This document shows positions 10,799-23,802 of a DNA stretch of 64,000 bases, piece after piece. Within the stretch, counting starts at the first letter, position 1, and each line of letters begins with the position of its first letter. The position numbers and the translations under genes were made by a program. The notes under the pieces are model-generated. The model saw only the letters and a program-made list of their open reading frames with translations. It did no database searches and was not told the origin of the DNA. This DNA comes from Termitomyces sp. T153. Its lineage: Eukaryota; Basidiomycota; Agaricomycetes; Agaricales; Lyophyllaceae. Location: the NCBI GenBank assembly GCA_018296165.2, contig JACKQL020000082.1, positions 124,001 through 188,000 of the forward strand. The letters run 5' to 3'.

Positions 10799-11165
10799 AG
10801 GTCCTCAGAATGATATACCTTCTGAGGATGACTTGGAATATGTTGATCCTGCTGGACATCAAGCACCAGAGCAATTGGATCCTCCCCTTGATAATCCATT
10901 GGGTCCTCAGGATGACATACTTTCTGATGATGACTTGGAATATGTTGATCCTGCTGGACATCAACTAGCAGAGCAAATGGATTCTCCCCTTGATATGCCA
11001 TTGGGTCCTCAGGATGACATCCCTTCTGATGATGACTTGGAATATGTTGATCCTGCCAGACATCAACTAGCAGAGCAAATGGATCCTCCCCTTGATGTGC
11101 CATTGGGTCCCCAGGATGACATCCCTTCTGATGATGACTTGGTTTATGTTGATCCTGTTCAACAG
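10799..11165 (+). repeat. Acidic tandem coding repeat, four units
   Basis: Four units of about 93 bp, landmarks 'ggtcctcaggatgacat' and 'gacttggaatatgttgatcc', encode LGPQDDIPSDDDLEYVDP followed by a Gln/His-rich linker. The units are in frame and nearly identical, pointing to recent unequal exchange or replication slippage in an active ancestor. Confidence 0.85.
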
Positions 11166-11549
11166 AGACCTGAAGAAGACTTGGACCCTGCTCCACCCAA
11201 CCATCCAGCAGGACTACAAAATCCTGCTGAACAGCCTCTCCTTGAGCTTCCTATTCCACCACAGCTTGGTCCTATTCAGCCTGTTCCAAGAGGAAGGCAA
11301 CCTTACTTTATTGAATACCCTCCACACTATCTTGGTCCTATGACTGTCATATGTCCAGACTGCCAAGCTTTACATTTTGATGCTGAAAAGCTCACCAAGT
11401 CTACTAGAAACAGCCCAAAGTTTGGCATGTGCTGCTTACAAGGCCAAGTAAACTTGCCCAGGCTTCAAGATGCTCCAGCAGATTTATTGAACCTGCTCCA
11501 TGGGCATCATTCTCTCTCTGACACTTTTAAAACATCAATCCATCAATAG

Positions 11550-14083
11550 AATGCAGCCTTTGCATTCACATCTCTGGGAGTCAAAATTGATCATGCCATT
11601 ACCAATGCTCCTGGACCATACAGCTTTAGGATCAATGGAGAACTACATCATTTGACAGGTGCCTTGCTTCCTATTGAAGGCAATCTGCCTGTATATGCAC
11701 AGCTCTACTTTTATGACCATAATCAGCAATTGGCTTTTCATCAACAGAACAATTTCAGGCTGGACCCTCAGATAATGGCCTCTTTGCAGGATATGCTTGC
11801 TAGAGTCAATCCCTTCATTGACCTATACAAGCAGGCCAGGCAGATCATGGGAGAAGTTCCAGAAGGCCAACCACAAAGGCTTTCTGTCAAGCTTACAGCT
11901 GATTTTGGAGATCCTTGACGCTACAATGACCCCAATAAACAGGAGGGTGTTGCAGCTGTAATTCCTGGGGATGGCTCAGAGGAGTGATCAAATCATCATG
12001 ATATAGTCTTGCACTTGCATGGAGGGGAATTGAAGCAGATCAGCCATCTACATCCATATTACACTCCATTGCACTACACAATCATCTTTCCCACTGGAGA
12101 GCCTGGATACCACATCAACATTCTTGCCAGACATGGACTACAAGGGCAACAAAGGACAAATAAGGTCTCTGAAACCTCATATTATGCATATAGGCTTCAA
12201 CAAAGAACTCTGGAATTTAATGCTGCTTTACTCTGGAGTGGGAGGCTATTTCAGCAATATGTTGTTGATGCATGGGCTTCAACTGAGCAAACAAAGTTGA
12301 ATTGGGTTTGGCACAATCAGAAGAAGATCAGAGCTGAAGTCTATCAGGGAGTGGTGGATGCTGCTGCTGGAGATGAAGAGGTCACCCCACAGAGCCATCG
12401 TGTTATTCTTCCTTCCTCTCATACTGGAAGTGAACGACAAATGCAGCAATTATTCCAGGACTCTATGGCTATTTGCAGGCATTTTGGAAAACCTGATCTC
12501 TTCTTGACTATGACTGCCAATCCAAAGTGGTCAGAAATTGAAGAAGCTCTCTTGAAGGAACCTGCAGTCAATGGGAAGAAGCAAACAGCTGCTGATTGAC
12601 CTGATATTGTTGCTAGAGTTTTTGAGCTGAAGAAGAATGCTGTGGTGAAGGAGATCAAGGAAGGTCTCTTTGGCAGCTGTGTGGCTTATGTTTATACCCT
12701 TGAATTCCAAAAGAGAGGACTTCCACACATGCACATCTTGATCTTTTTCCACCATCATCACAGGATCAAGGATGCACCTGATGTGGATTCCATTGTTTCT
12801 GCCCAAATTCCAGATCCAGTTGCTCAGCCTCAATTGTATCAGGTATTGGCTTTGTTTAAATTCTGGATTCAGTAACTTATCTTTGTTGTCAGGTTGTTAC
12901 TACCAACATGGTCCATGGTCCATGTGGAGCTGCCAAACCCAATGCTAAGTGCATGGTAGATGGCAAATGTTCCAAGAAATACCCAAAGGAATTCCAAGAG
13001 GCTACTCAGTATGGAGATAATGGCTATCCTCAATATGCCAGGCCTGACAATGGCTGCTTCTTTGAAAAGAATGGTCATTGTTATGACAATCAAGATGTTG
13101 TTCCATACAACCCTTATCTCTCAGCCAAGTACAAATGTCACATCAATGTGGAGGTCTGTGCTTCAGTGGAAGCCATCAAGTACATTCACAAGTACATCTA
13201 CAAAGGCCATGATAGGACAACTTTGGAGATTGCTAGAGAGCAGAGGGATGAAATCAAGGAACACTTGGATGCCAGATACATTTCTGCAGCTGAATCATGC
13301 TGGCACATCTTTGAATTCAAAATGCATGGAGAGCATCCTCCTGTATATCAATTACCTGTGCATTTGGAGGGCCAACATGAAGTCTACTTTCAAGATAATG
13401 AACCTTTGGAGATGGTAGCTGCTAGGCCTAATGCAAACAAGACTGCACTCACTGCTTGGTTCAAAGCCAATGCCAAATTCCCTGATAACAACACCACTTA
13501 TCAGAACTTTCCAACCAAGTTTGTCTATGAAGCTTCCAAGAGGACCTGGAAGGAGAGGCAGAGAGGAACAGCTATTAGGAGGATGTACTTTGCTTCACCT
13601 CAACAGGGAGAAAGGTTCTACCTTAGGATGCTCCTGACAGTTGTGACCATTGCAACATCATGGGCTGATCTCAGGACAGTCAATGGCCACACTTATCCTA
13701 CTTACAAGGAGGCATGCAAGGCCCTTGGTCTTCTAGAAGATGATGCAGAATGTAGGCAGTGTCTTGCTGAAGCTGCTCCAATCCAATTAGTATCAGCTCT
13801 TAGACAGCTCTTTTGCACTATCCTATTTCACTGTGCTCCTACCACTCCAGAATCTCTATGGGATGAATTCAGGCACTCCATTTGTGATGATCTTCAACAT
13901 AGATTGGAGAATATCTGGCAGTACAGGGACAGAGTCTTTACTGATGAAGATGTCTACAACTATGGACTTCATCTGATCAATGACAACTTGAAGAATTTTG
14001 GCAAGACTCTTCAAGACTTTCCAAACATGCCAGAACCCCAACAAGTTTGGAATGTGATTCCAGGCAAGTTGGACATTGTATGA
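11550..14083 (+). pseudogene. Helitron Rep (HUH endonuclease) region
   Basis: The open stretches 11,652-11,918 and 12,009-12,599 match the Helitron helicase-like N-terminal domain (for example FFTMTANPKW seen as LFLTMTANPKW). The HUH metal-binding motif appears as GLPHMHIL at about 12,718-12,738. After a 50-bp intron the frame continues with VHGPCGA, KCSKKYPK and IKYIHKYIYKGHDR, the last corresponding to the catalytic Tyr region. Stops at about 11,919, 11,986 and 12,597 interrupt it. In living elements this domain nicks and joins the single strand during rolling-circle transposition. Confidence 0.85.
12843..12892 (+). other. Likely spliceosomal intron inside Helitron Rep
   Basis: A 50-bp GT-AG interval (gtattgg ... 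ttgttgtcag). Removing it joins QLYQ to VVTTNMVHGPCG in one frame, as expected for the conserved Rep sequence. Read unspliced, the frame stops at the taa within it. Confidence 0.7.
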
Positions 14084-14107
14084 ATAGTTGACATTGATAC
14101 TGATCAA

Positions 14108-15577
14108 ATGATTTCAGGAAATAGGCTTTTTCAAGAAGAAACAGATTATGATGTTGAGGAGTTGAAGAGAAGGGTGGATGAAAACAAGGCCAGGTTTAAT
14201 GGTGAACAACTTGGGGCCTTCAATGAAGTTATGGACTCTGTGGACAACAACTTGGGCAAGATGATATTCATTCACAGTGCAGGTGGATGTAGCAAAACAT
14301 TTGTCTGCAACACTTTGGCTTCTGCTGTTTGGTCAAATGGAGATGTGGCATTATGTGTAGCATCATCTGGGATTGCTGCCTTATTGCTTGCAGGTGGTAG
14401 AACTGCACATTCAAGGTTCAAAATCCCCATTCCTGCTCTGGATACATTCATTGCCAATATCAAAAGAGGAACTCAGTTATCTCAACTCTTACTCCAGACC
14501 AAAGTTGTCATCTGTGATGAAGTCCCAATGCAACACAAAAATGCCATTGACTCTGTGGATCAAGGGTTCAAAGACATCCTGGAAAAGAATGTCCCTTTCC
14601 TTTTGGTGGAGTGACTGTGGTGTTTGGAGGAGATTTTTAGCAAACTCTCCCAGTTATCTGATGAGGACTCAGGCAGCAGATGATTGCTGCTTCACTCAGA
14701 AGAGGAAGACTTTGGGATCAGATTCAAGTCCACTACTTAGTTCAAAACATGAGATTGGATCAGACTCTTGATAACATTGCTCATGCAGCTTGGTTATTGG
14801 ATGTTGGTGCTGGAAAAAACCTTGGGCCTGGAGAAACAGTACAACTTCCAGAAACTATGATCTGTGATGACAAATGCTGTTACTGGATTGATCTCTTCCA
14901 CTTACTTATTCTCATATTGATCACCATCAAGTTGATCAGTATTACTTGGACTGTACCATCCTTTCTGGCAAGAACTCTGATGTAGAGGATATCAACTCTG
15001 AAGTTTTGCAGAGATGTGCAGGAGAAGAGAAAATCTTGCAGAGTGCAGACTCTGTCATATCTGATGATGGGAATCCTACTGGTCTTGCATTGTATCCAAT
15101 GGAATACCTCAACTCTCTCAGAGCCAGCAGTTTGCCTTTGGCTAAATTGGCTTTGAAGATTGGTGTTCCTGTCATGCTGCTTAGGAATCTGGATACAATC
15201 AAAGGACTTTGCAATGGGACAAGAATGATTGTCACTCACATCAGCACCAGAGTTCTCAGATGTAGGATCATCAGTGAGGATGCCAAGTGTGCAGGATCAA
15301 TTGTTTTGATTCCAAGAATCAACATGGATATCTCTGGAGAGGATTTGCCAATTCAAATGTGCAGGAGACAATTTCCAGTTTGATTATCCTTTGCTATGAC
15401 AATCAACATGTCTCAGGCTCAATCAGTCAAGCATGGTGGATTGGACCTTTGATCAGGAGTTTTTGCACATGGCCATTTTTATGTTGCACTTTCTCAGTGC
15501 ACATCAGGAGAAAACACATCAAGAAAGGCTGAAAATATTGTCTATGAAGAAATTCTGAATGGTTTACAAATGTAAGT
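14108..15577 (+). pseudogene. Helitron Pif1-family helicase region
   Basis: Encodes the C-terminal helicase of RepHel. Walker A is seen as SAGGCSKTF (degraded from GxGGTGKT), Walker B as VVICDEVPM, and later blocks as GVTVVFGGDF, NQSVRL-like GVPVMLLRNLD, and the TINMSQAQSVKHGGLDL end block. Defects include a one-base loss near 14,595, a TAG inside the GDF-QTLPVI block, two adjacent stops after it, and TGA in place of Arg at about 15,381. Altered Walker A residues mean the helicase would be inactive even if read through. Confidence 0.85.
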
Positions 15578-15864
15578 GTAACTTTTGATGCTTCAAGTGA
15601 CAAATTGCTACCTTCTATGAACTTCATTACCTAATGTATATAGCCTGACAGTGTGGTATAAATATTCTTAATGGTTTACAAATGTAAGTGTGACAGTTTA
15701 AATAATTGCTTGGTTAATACTAACTTTTATAATTTTCAGCATCTCTAATTATATACCAGTAGACATTGTAGTATTTTGTTGATAATGTAATATAGATACA
15801 TGATTGGTTTATACATGAAATCTCAGTATATTGAATTGTAAGAGAAAAGCAACACTGAGTCAAC

Positions 15865-15974
15865 AAAATACAAAGACCTAACTGAACAAAGTGAGGTTGG
15901 GTCTGGTACTTAGCATTGAATTATCAAATACAAAGACCTAACCAAACAAAGTGAGGTTGGGTCTGGGACTTAGC
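15865..15974 (+). repeat. Duplicated 50-bp terminal segment with hairpin
   Basis: Two near-identical copies start 60 bp apart (15,865 and 15,925). Each holds gacctaac...ggttgggtc, which can form an 8-9 bp hairpin, followed by 'tctgg' and 'acttagca'. A hairpin just upstream of a CTRR-like end (here CTGG) is the Helitron 3' signature, so this may be a duplicated Helitron terminus. The exact end is not proven. Confidence 0.5.
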
Positions 15975-16330
15975 AAGAGCTACAGGCCCATGCCATAGGC
16001 ACAGACTGTAGCTTGTTCAGACAAGTGTGGCTCCTTGGGCACTGCTACTTGTTTATGTAACTGCTGACTAATTGCTGACACATCACTTTTGTCTTTTCTC
16101 TCTGTTATACTGTATCATTGTTTCTCATGCTTCTGAAGCCTCTGAAGCATCACACCAGGCCTAGATAATCTCCAGACTTGTTCTCTTTGGATCTCCCTCT
16201 GCCAGGTGAGTAGCTATGTCAGCAGATACAGTACAGTACTAAATAAACTTTTGATCTCCCTCTACCAGTTGTGTTATTGAGCCACAGCCTCCAGAGGTCC
16301 CCCGTACAGATGCTAATCATCAACATCTTA
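15975..16330 (+). repeat. LTR-like repeat C, uninterrupted copy
   Basis: From about 16,060 to 16,300 this matches the reverse complement of 2,938-4,215 after removal of the solo LTR nested there. Shared blocks are 'attgctgacaca', 'cctctgaagcatcacacc', 'gttctctttggatctccc' and 'acttttgatctccctct'. Its own ends are eroded and the outer termini seen at 2,907/4,258 are not clear here. Confidence 0.55.
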
Positions 16331-17339
16331 CAACCTACAGCACTTTTGAAGCCATCATAGAATGAGATGGCTGGTGCACCCCTCTCAACAAGGACATTGA
16401 TTGTCTCAATGAACCAAGATAGTGCAAGGCTGGCTCAAATGAGTACTATAAGCAATGTGGCCTGTACTTGTAAGGGGACATTGGCCATGGACAGTCTAAG
16501 CACTCATGTCCTGACCATCCAGTCAAGAGGCAAGCAACAGGCAGGCTGGCCAGAGGTGTACCAGGCAAGGGGCAAGCAACCAACAAGAGATGAAGGCAGA
16601 GGGCAAGGCAGAAGGCAAGGTGCCACACTGGCCAAGCTTACAGTTATGCTAGTGAGTAAACCTGGAAGCAATGCTATTGTCTAGACTGGGGATATCCTAT
16701 CCCCAGGTCCACTTATATACTACAAGGGCTACTAGATGACTAAGTACCTATGACTAAGTCAGAGGCCACTGACTACAGCCCATATGACAAAGTGGAGGCC
16801 AATGACTATGAACTATTGAATAATCAGGTCTAGTAGTAGAAGGATCAATGATCAACAGTAATATACCATGTGCCAGGTACAATATACCCATTAGGTATGT
16901 AAGCCAAGACCATGAGGGAGTAAGAAGCAGCCAGGCAGTCTGGAGGTAAGCTAGATAGAGGTGCCAATCCCAATGGACTAAGCTAGGTGAGGGTGGGACA
17001 GTCCAAAGACTGGTGTCCTTACAGTACTACCAGGTGGAAATGAATCCTACCAGAGCTAGCTTAGGCCAGAGAATGGCAGCCCACAGTTTACCTCCTCATG
17101 TCCATTCCATGCCAGCTGCAGAGGGAGCTGATCCCTTCTCATCAGAACCACAGGCCCAAGGCCTCCAGCCAGCAGTGGTGCCCAGTCCCAGTTTGTCATA
17201 TGCTGACCACAATGTACCAATATCACTGCCTGTTGATAAGGCTGGACTTTCATATGATTAGGCATGCCATTCCTCACCCCATATGCACATCTCAGTAAAT
17301 GCATTCAGTCAGACCACCTTGTGGTCTGAAGGAGGGGAG
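16331..17339. other. Degraded retroelement interior
   Basis: CpG-poor sequence with broken frames (16,367-16,684 and 17,013-17,261 plus) but no domain recognised. It ends in the purine run 'gaaggagggga' that precedes an LTR-like start, so it is probably the remnant of an LTR element interior. Confidence 0.35.
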
Positions 17340-17340
17340 T

Positions 17341-17627
17341 GTAACATATTATACAGACCCTAAGCAAATTATTGATGTATTCTACTCTTTACTTTATTTT
17401 AGTTTATTTTTTGTTTATGGATTACTATATTATCTTTACAATATTGATTATATAAGGACTCTTTTGTTGTTTTAAACTTCTGTATCAGTGTGAACCTCAA
17501 GAACTCAAAGTGTAACCCAGTTACAAACTTGTACACACTATACTTGACATATTAACTGACTGTACCTTAGCATCATACTTACATTGATCTTTCTAGATAT
17601 ATTCTATCCACCTGTCTGGATTCCAAC
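17341..17627 (+). mobile_element. Possible 3' LTR of a lost element
   Basis: Follows the purine tract 'tctgaaggaggggag', starts tgtaacatatta and ends tccaaca, giving a short TGT...ACA inverted end. No second copy is in the window and no target duplication was identified. The call rests on polypurine tract plus terminal dinucleotides only. Confidence 0.4.
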
Positions 17628-18562
17628 AGGTTATGTGGATTTGCTGCTTAACTATTTCCTGAAGAAAGTCTTGAACATTTGAATCCCAGACTATTGGACC
17701 AATCAAATCTTATCTATATGTGTTTTTGCCTGCTAAACCTTTGACTTCTTGCTATGTCTGTCTTGTAATATGTACAATTCTTCCATTGCTAAACAAGCTG
17801 TTTGTTACAAGTGGGATGGGAGCAAATACAGTGTGGGCTGATGGAAACTTTACACAATGGACAGAAAAATCCTGGGCTATGCTATGATAAAGAGATAGTC
17901 AATGTTGCAACATCTAGTCAGATGAAATTGAGTATTTCAACTGTCACAACTCAGGGGAATGACTTACTGTTCTCCAATTTGTAAATCTCCAGCTGAATAG
18001 GGTTGTTTCATACTGTGCCAAGCACATTCAATGGTCCCAACACCAATTGCAGCAAGCTCCTGACTAGGTTTTGCATTAGCCAAGTTCACAGTATTATGCC
18101 ATGAACAATTCAACTTCTGTGGTAAACATTAGCACATGGTCATGTACAGTGCAGTAATGTATCAATGAAGACATATTTTGGTTTGACTTCATTCTTGTGC
18201 TTCTCAGGATGTGCCTTGCATGGCTTCTCCTGGGCAGAGTGTGCATATCTGTTGCCAAAGTTGGGATCAACATTGTTATCTGATATGTCCTTACATTTGA
18301 GTCAAAGATTCATGTCAATGCCAAGGAAAAGTGAATGAAGCCATCTGTATGTCAAGTCAGAAGAATGCTTGAGTCAGAGTGACACATAATTTTTGTCTTC
18401 CAGTGTGTCCTTCCAGTCGATGGGCATGTTCTCATTCAGTTGAGAGCATGCTGGGCACTGCACATGATCCAACAATATCAAAAACGTTAGGTGAATGCAG
18501 GTGAGGAAGGCAGAACCCAAAGTCATACATTGCCAGTGTCCATTACAATTGGTTACGTCAAG
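17628..18562. other. No gene recognised; CpG boundary
   Basis: CpG-poor to about 18,480, then CpG-rich in the 3' flank of the oxygenase gene. Short open frames such as 17,802-17,984 have no recognised similarity. Confidence 0.4.
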
Positions 18563-20150
18563 TCAATTATAGTGCCGAATAACTACCCCTGCGATTTCCT
18601 CTTCTTCTACTCCCTTATCCTTTCCCTCTTTTAGGAAAGTCAGTCCGTAGGAAGAGATCCTTGCCCTCCTGTATACTCCGGATGTTGGAGCAAGCTCATC
18701 GTCCATCCTCCGGGTGATTCCAACGCGTTGAAGAACAGGGCTCTGCACCAAGGGAAGAAGCTTCACATCATCGTCAAACGACGAGAAATAGAAAACGCCT
18801 AGGCGAGTAAGGTTTCGTTGATCTGGGGGTGGTTGGTGTACACGATGGATTGTGGCCTTGTAGAAACCGCCCGATAGAAACTCGAGACTGTCTCCTGCAT
18901 TGACGACCTAGATTCTGTCGTCAGCGAGATCCTCGCGAGCGACGATAGATTATGATGTTCGTTGTACCACAGCGTTATCAATATGTTTGACCCATTTCCA
19001 CTCCCCGTCCGTGGTGCGAATCTGTAATGCTGAAACTGGCTGACTCCATAGAAGAGTCAAAGCTCCAATATCTACGATTGACAAATTGAGCAGTGGTACA
19101 TGAGAATGTGAGAATGACACGATTATGTTGCTACCTGTGTGACCCTTCAACCAGACATTTTTTGTCTTCTCTTCGTCTTCAGATGATCGCGGGTAACTTG
19201 CATCATTGGGTCGGATTGTTCTCAAAGTGATTATCGAAATGTGTCTACTTACTATTTCATGAATCGGACTAACAAGACGTTTAGTAAGAATAGACGAAGT
19301 TGATAAGGTGAGAGACCATACAATATGTGTCTGACAATGGAGACGCCAGAGTGTTTTTCTCCACGAAAGTCTCTTCAGGAAGTTCGAGACCAAGAGCAAG
19401 CAACCTGGAGCATTTTCTCAGTGAAATCGTACATAATCAATATTCTGTACCTAAAAAGTGGAAGAAGGATATTGAAATAGTTATGTCGCATAAAACCGTC
19501 GATCTCCGGCAAGAACGGCCGCAAAGCTTCTGGATGTTCTTTCAAAGTGACGTCGGTATGGACTATAGAAGAGGATTTTTAACATATTCGGAGCTTCTGT
19601 TAACAAGCGGCACCTACAGTTGTAGTGCTCGATCTGATCACGGACACCGGCATCGATGTGCTAGTGGGTTACTCAATAACTTGAGCATACGTCCAAATCC
19701 TGAGTAGAAGACATACCCAGAACTGACGTAGCTTGTATCCTTGGTAACTCCCGGCCTCCTGTATTTTGGCGACATATTTCTGTTTTTCCTCCTCGCTGAC
19801 GGTAAAAGGGAGTTCAGCAATATCAAACATCCGTCGGGTCTTCCAAATAGAAACCATTAGGTCTTAGCAAATCAACTAGAGTAAAAAGACCTGTTCTTGA
19901 CTGTATCCATGATTGATAACGTAGAAGAAACCGATGGTATTCATCGCATTGCATACATCCTTGACGAGCTCAGCCTTTCCTTCGGGGGTGCCAAATTTGG
20001 CAAGATCGATGATAGCTAGGTCTGCGAAGTCCACTGAGATTTCTAATCAGCCACAAATCAAGTGAATCGATCTAATTGACTCTCGCAATTTGCCTTTGTT
20101 GGAGGGGGTGGAATGTGGCGAGGAGTTTCCAGAAGAGCTGTACCTGGCAT
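18563..20150 (-). CDS. 2-oxoglutarate/Fe(II)-dependent oxygenase (isopenicillin N synthase-like)
   Basis: Ten exons can be chained to about 365 aa. The start is ATG at 20,148-20,150 (MPGTALLETPRH) and the stop TGA at 18,563-18,565. The N-terminal non-haem dioxygenase part shows IIDLAKFGTPEG and IGFFYVINHGYS. The C-terminal jelly roll shows KGHTD (Fe-binding H-x-D, split by an intron), NAGDSLEFLSGG, the distal His in KATIHRVHQPP and the 2OG-binding RLGVFYF. Introns are about 50-90 bp; most are clean GT-AG, and one at RFMKY uses a good gtaagt donor. The first intron (donor gtcaat) is the weakest call. No premature stop was found, so it may be functional, acting as a soluble oxidase on an unknown small molecule. 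It sits next to an Old Yellow Enzyme pseudogene on the same strand, perhaps the remains of a metabolic pair. Confidence 0.8.
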
Positions 20151-21135
20151 GGTGTATGAACAGGTAGGAGGTCCAATTCAAAGTAATGGAAGGTTTAACG
20201 ATGGATTGGTGGTGAAGAGGTCCTTTTATGATGTTCGAGATCACCTTTAAAGTTGTCCACTCAGGAGACATATCAGATGACTGCGCTAAAAAAGCGTTTG
20301 AGCCGGGTGAACTTTCCCAAAGGTTCAATGATCCCCACGGGGTCAATCGTTCTCAAGGCTTAACCTTTACGGGGTTCCGCATGAGAGCCGCGTTGGCTTT
20401 CCTTGAGCCACTACTGCTGTAACTGAAATGTGACTAAGTTCTGACTTCTCAAGGCGATGACTTACCTTGAGAAAAATCATAAAGAACAGATGCAGCACCA
20501 TGAGAATGTTCAATTGAACAGATGGCCCGAAGCTCTATCAGTCAGAAGGAGGTTCAGCTCAACTAATACATTCTGTTCATAGAAGCTCTGCTAGAGGTAT
20601 TTTGGCTTATAACTTGGGAGAAAGAAGCAAATACGAGTATTTGTCCTCTTCCAATATGTACGGGTTCATGCGCGACCACGCGTCGTAGAGTGATCGAAAG
20701 CTATGACTTGGATTAGATAAGATGCAGTGCGCACTTGATTATCTAAGTACAAGTCTTCGACCTCAAATACTTTATTCTGACGCAATGGTGGACATTTAGA
20801 TGGAGCTTGAGCTTGACATAATTTTTGTTGAACGTCGCGATTGGTCTCGCGATCAGCGTTCAGCCCCCCATTGTGCAGTAGTTCTCTGTCGACCGATGCG
20901 ATCTTCACAATTGCGAAATTATCTATCCTTCTCCCCTCACCCGTGCTTTCCCTTCGTGCCCTCTCTTAGTCCCTTGGAGATGTGTATTCACACCACTTCC
21001 CCAAAATCAGACGATTCTGTATTACCTTCTGGCATCCTGCATTATACTTCCCCACGCTTTTTGCCTCCCCGCTTCGCCCTCCTTCTTCGTAATCCCTGCT
21101 TCAACCCTTGAAGTAGTTTCACCTGTACCTTTATC
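20151..21135. promoter_or_regulatory. Intergenic region upstream of the oxygenase gene
   Basis: CpG-rich, with short open frames on both strands (20,228-20,422 and 20,800-21,111 plus, 20,666-20,908 minus) but no recognised protein. It must hold the oxygenase promoter because the gene starts at 20,150 on the minus strand. A pyrimidine-rich run lies at 20,930-21,110. No specific promoter motif can be claimed. Confidence 0.35.
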
Positions 21136-21337
21136 CTGACTCTCGAGGCCTAGGTGTCCATATCTTGTATTTCCTTTTCAGTTTCGCTTGTCTCAGCAGT
21201 TGAAGGAGTCGAAAATCAACAAGGTAAGTATATACGCAACTTCAGACCTTCGAACCCTCTGTCCCGGTTCTGCCGTTTTTGTTGTCACGCAAGACGATTC
21301 GAGCGGGAACTAGTATGCTAGGTATCGGTATCGGTAG
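21136..21337 (+). repeat. Dispersed repeat B, CpG-retaining copy
   Basis: Carries 13 CpGs and looks like the undamaged version of the segment at 490-698. It holds a splice-like 'caacaaggtaagta' and lies just upstream of a possible short gene at 21,410, so it may be a leader exon and first intron. See the finding on CpG loss. Confidence 0.8.
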
Positions 21338-21409
21338 GTTGTGTTGTGATGAGTTCGCACTTGCTTATTATTTTCACCCGCTCCCTCATCTCACTGACCT
21401 AAATCAACC

Positions 21410-21788
21410 ATGGGAGAATCAATGACGCGATCACTTGAGAGTCTAAGGACCTTTATCGACGAAGTAGCTGTTCAAATTCGTTGGGTATGATGTTTCGTAC
21501 CCTAGCATATATTCCCACTTGGGGTTATGATCTTCATTTAAATGATGCCTTGGGCTCATATTGCTTCAGCACAAATTTCGCTCAACGTATGTGCTTTTTC
21601 ACCAATCAAAATCAATGTTTTGCATCCACGGGGAACAAGGAACATATACGGACTTTGTCATACTTCGACTGTGCGATTGTGATTATCTCGTTCTTTGTGA
21701 ATATTTGATTTATTCCGATCGCTTCTGTATACGGTACGAGGACAGAGGAGTATCATCTTTCATCTCAAAATTGATTAAGATCTATTGA
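21410..21788 (+). CDS. Possible short gene or gene fragment
   Basis: ATG at 21,410 opens MGESMTRSLESLRTFIDE up to a possible splice donor 'ttgggtatgatg' at about 21,483. A second open segment (about 21,600-21,788) encodes a Cys/Tyr-rich tail such as DFVILRLCDCDYLVLCEYL. No family recognised, and the exon join is not established. It overlaps nothing on the minus strand, and ends six bases from the stop codon of the convergent pseudogene. Confidence 0.25.
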
Positions 21789-21793
21789 AGACT

Positions 21794-23045
<1,252 letters not shown>

Positions 23046-23534
23046 TACAGACTTGAACCGTACATGAAGGCGGTTGCTCCTAAGAAAGTGTTATATGTCC
23101 GTGAAAATAAGAAGTTAGAATTGGGATGTGTCGTCCAGTGTTCATCTTCCATACAAAACATTGTGTCATTACAACTGTTACCGATATGGTATTCAGCTTC
23201 ACATTGGCTTCACAACTACGAGGTATTGTATCATTCCCAACGCTTCAGCATGCACCCGTTGTGACGTGTGGACCATTTTGCCGAACTAATGGTTTTGGGA
23301 CAGGCCTTTTTCGGTCTGGCTCTCTGCACAAAGACGGTAACAAAGCAGAATTTTTCAGCCATATCCGGATCACAATGGCTCGTTGTAATCCAAGGAATAT
23401 ATTTTGATGGAGGCTGAATGCAAAGGCTACACATACAAAAAAAGTACTGTATAGCATCAAATGAAAAGAATAACACTAACCCGAGCCCAGATGCACAAAA
23501 ACAGTCATTCCAACAGCCATACCCACTTCACTAC
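23046..23534. other. Intergenic, CpG boundary
   Basis: CpG density falls off across this stretch, from the OYE pseudogene promoter into repeat A. Open frames at 23,126-23,407 (plus) and 23,231-23,476 (minus) overlap each other and match nothing known. Confidence 0.35.
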
Positions 23535-23705
23535 ACACCTTTAGAACTATAAAAGTTATCATTGTAGTAAAGGAAGCAAGCTTCCCTTCAAAATATACAA
23601 AACCTAACAGAGCTTAACCAAGCAACTAACCAAACTAACCAGAACCCTGACTGAACCATAACAACTGTTTGCTTAGTAGATGGATCCTGTGGGTATGTAG
23701 GCCTT
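23535..23705 (-). repeat. Dispersed repeat A, copy 2
   Basis: Inverted partner of 100-310, see that entry for shared blocks. It lies about 100 bp outside the 5' LTR of the chromovirus at 23,803 and is not part of it. Confidence 0.6.
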
Positions 23706-23802
23706 TGGTGTTAGTCACTGTTAATTAGGTTATTAGCTTACTGATTATGTTGTGTCTTGCTACTGTGGAGGTTAGTTCAATTCTGCCTTGTTGATTTATT
23801 TT

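Larger units (their letters stand above)
9612..11549 (+). pseudogene. Helitron protein, N-terminal extension
   Basis: Starts MLNNGCFRQPPTTHES, a Gln/Arg-rich helix-like segment. After a frame change near 9,895 come three copies of an 'IPETHLPEGWNAPLQN'-type repeat (9,940-10,310). Then follows a Gln/Glu-rich coiled-coil-like segment (10,380-10,640), an acidic tandem repeat (10,799-11,165), and a CPDC...CC segment near 11,355-11,440 that matches the ICP-C-ALH...KFGMCC zinc-binding block before the Helitron N-terminal domain. Stops at 10,654-10,656 and 11,547-11,549 break it. The extension is longer and more repetitive than the core requires; its function is unknown. Confidence 0.7.
9612..15975 (+). 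mobile_element. Degenerate autonomous Helitron
   Basis: One long broken coding region encodes, in order, a repeat-rich N-terminal extension, a zinc-finger-like segment, a Helitron-type N-terminal domain, an HUH endonuclease (Rep) and a Pif1-family helicase. This is the standard RepHel order. The 3' side ends in a duplicated hairpin-bearing segment (15,865-15,974). The 5' terminus was not found. CpG is nearly absent and several stops fit CGA-to-TGA or CAG-to-TAG change, so the element is dead. Confidence 0.85.
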
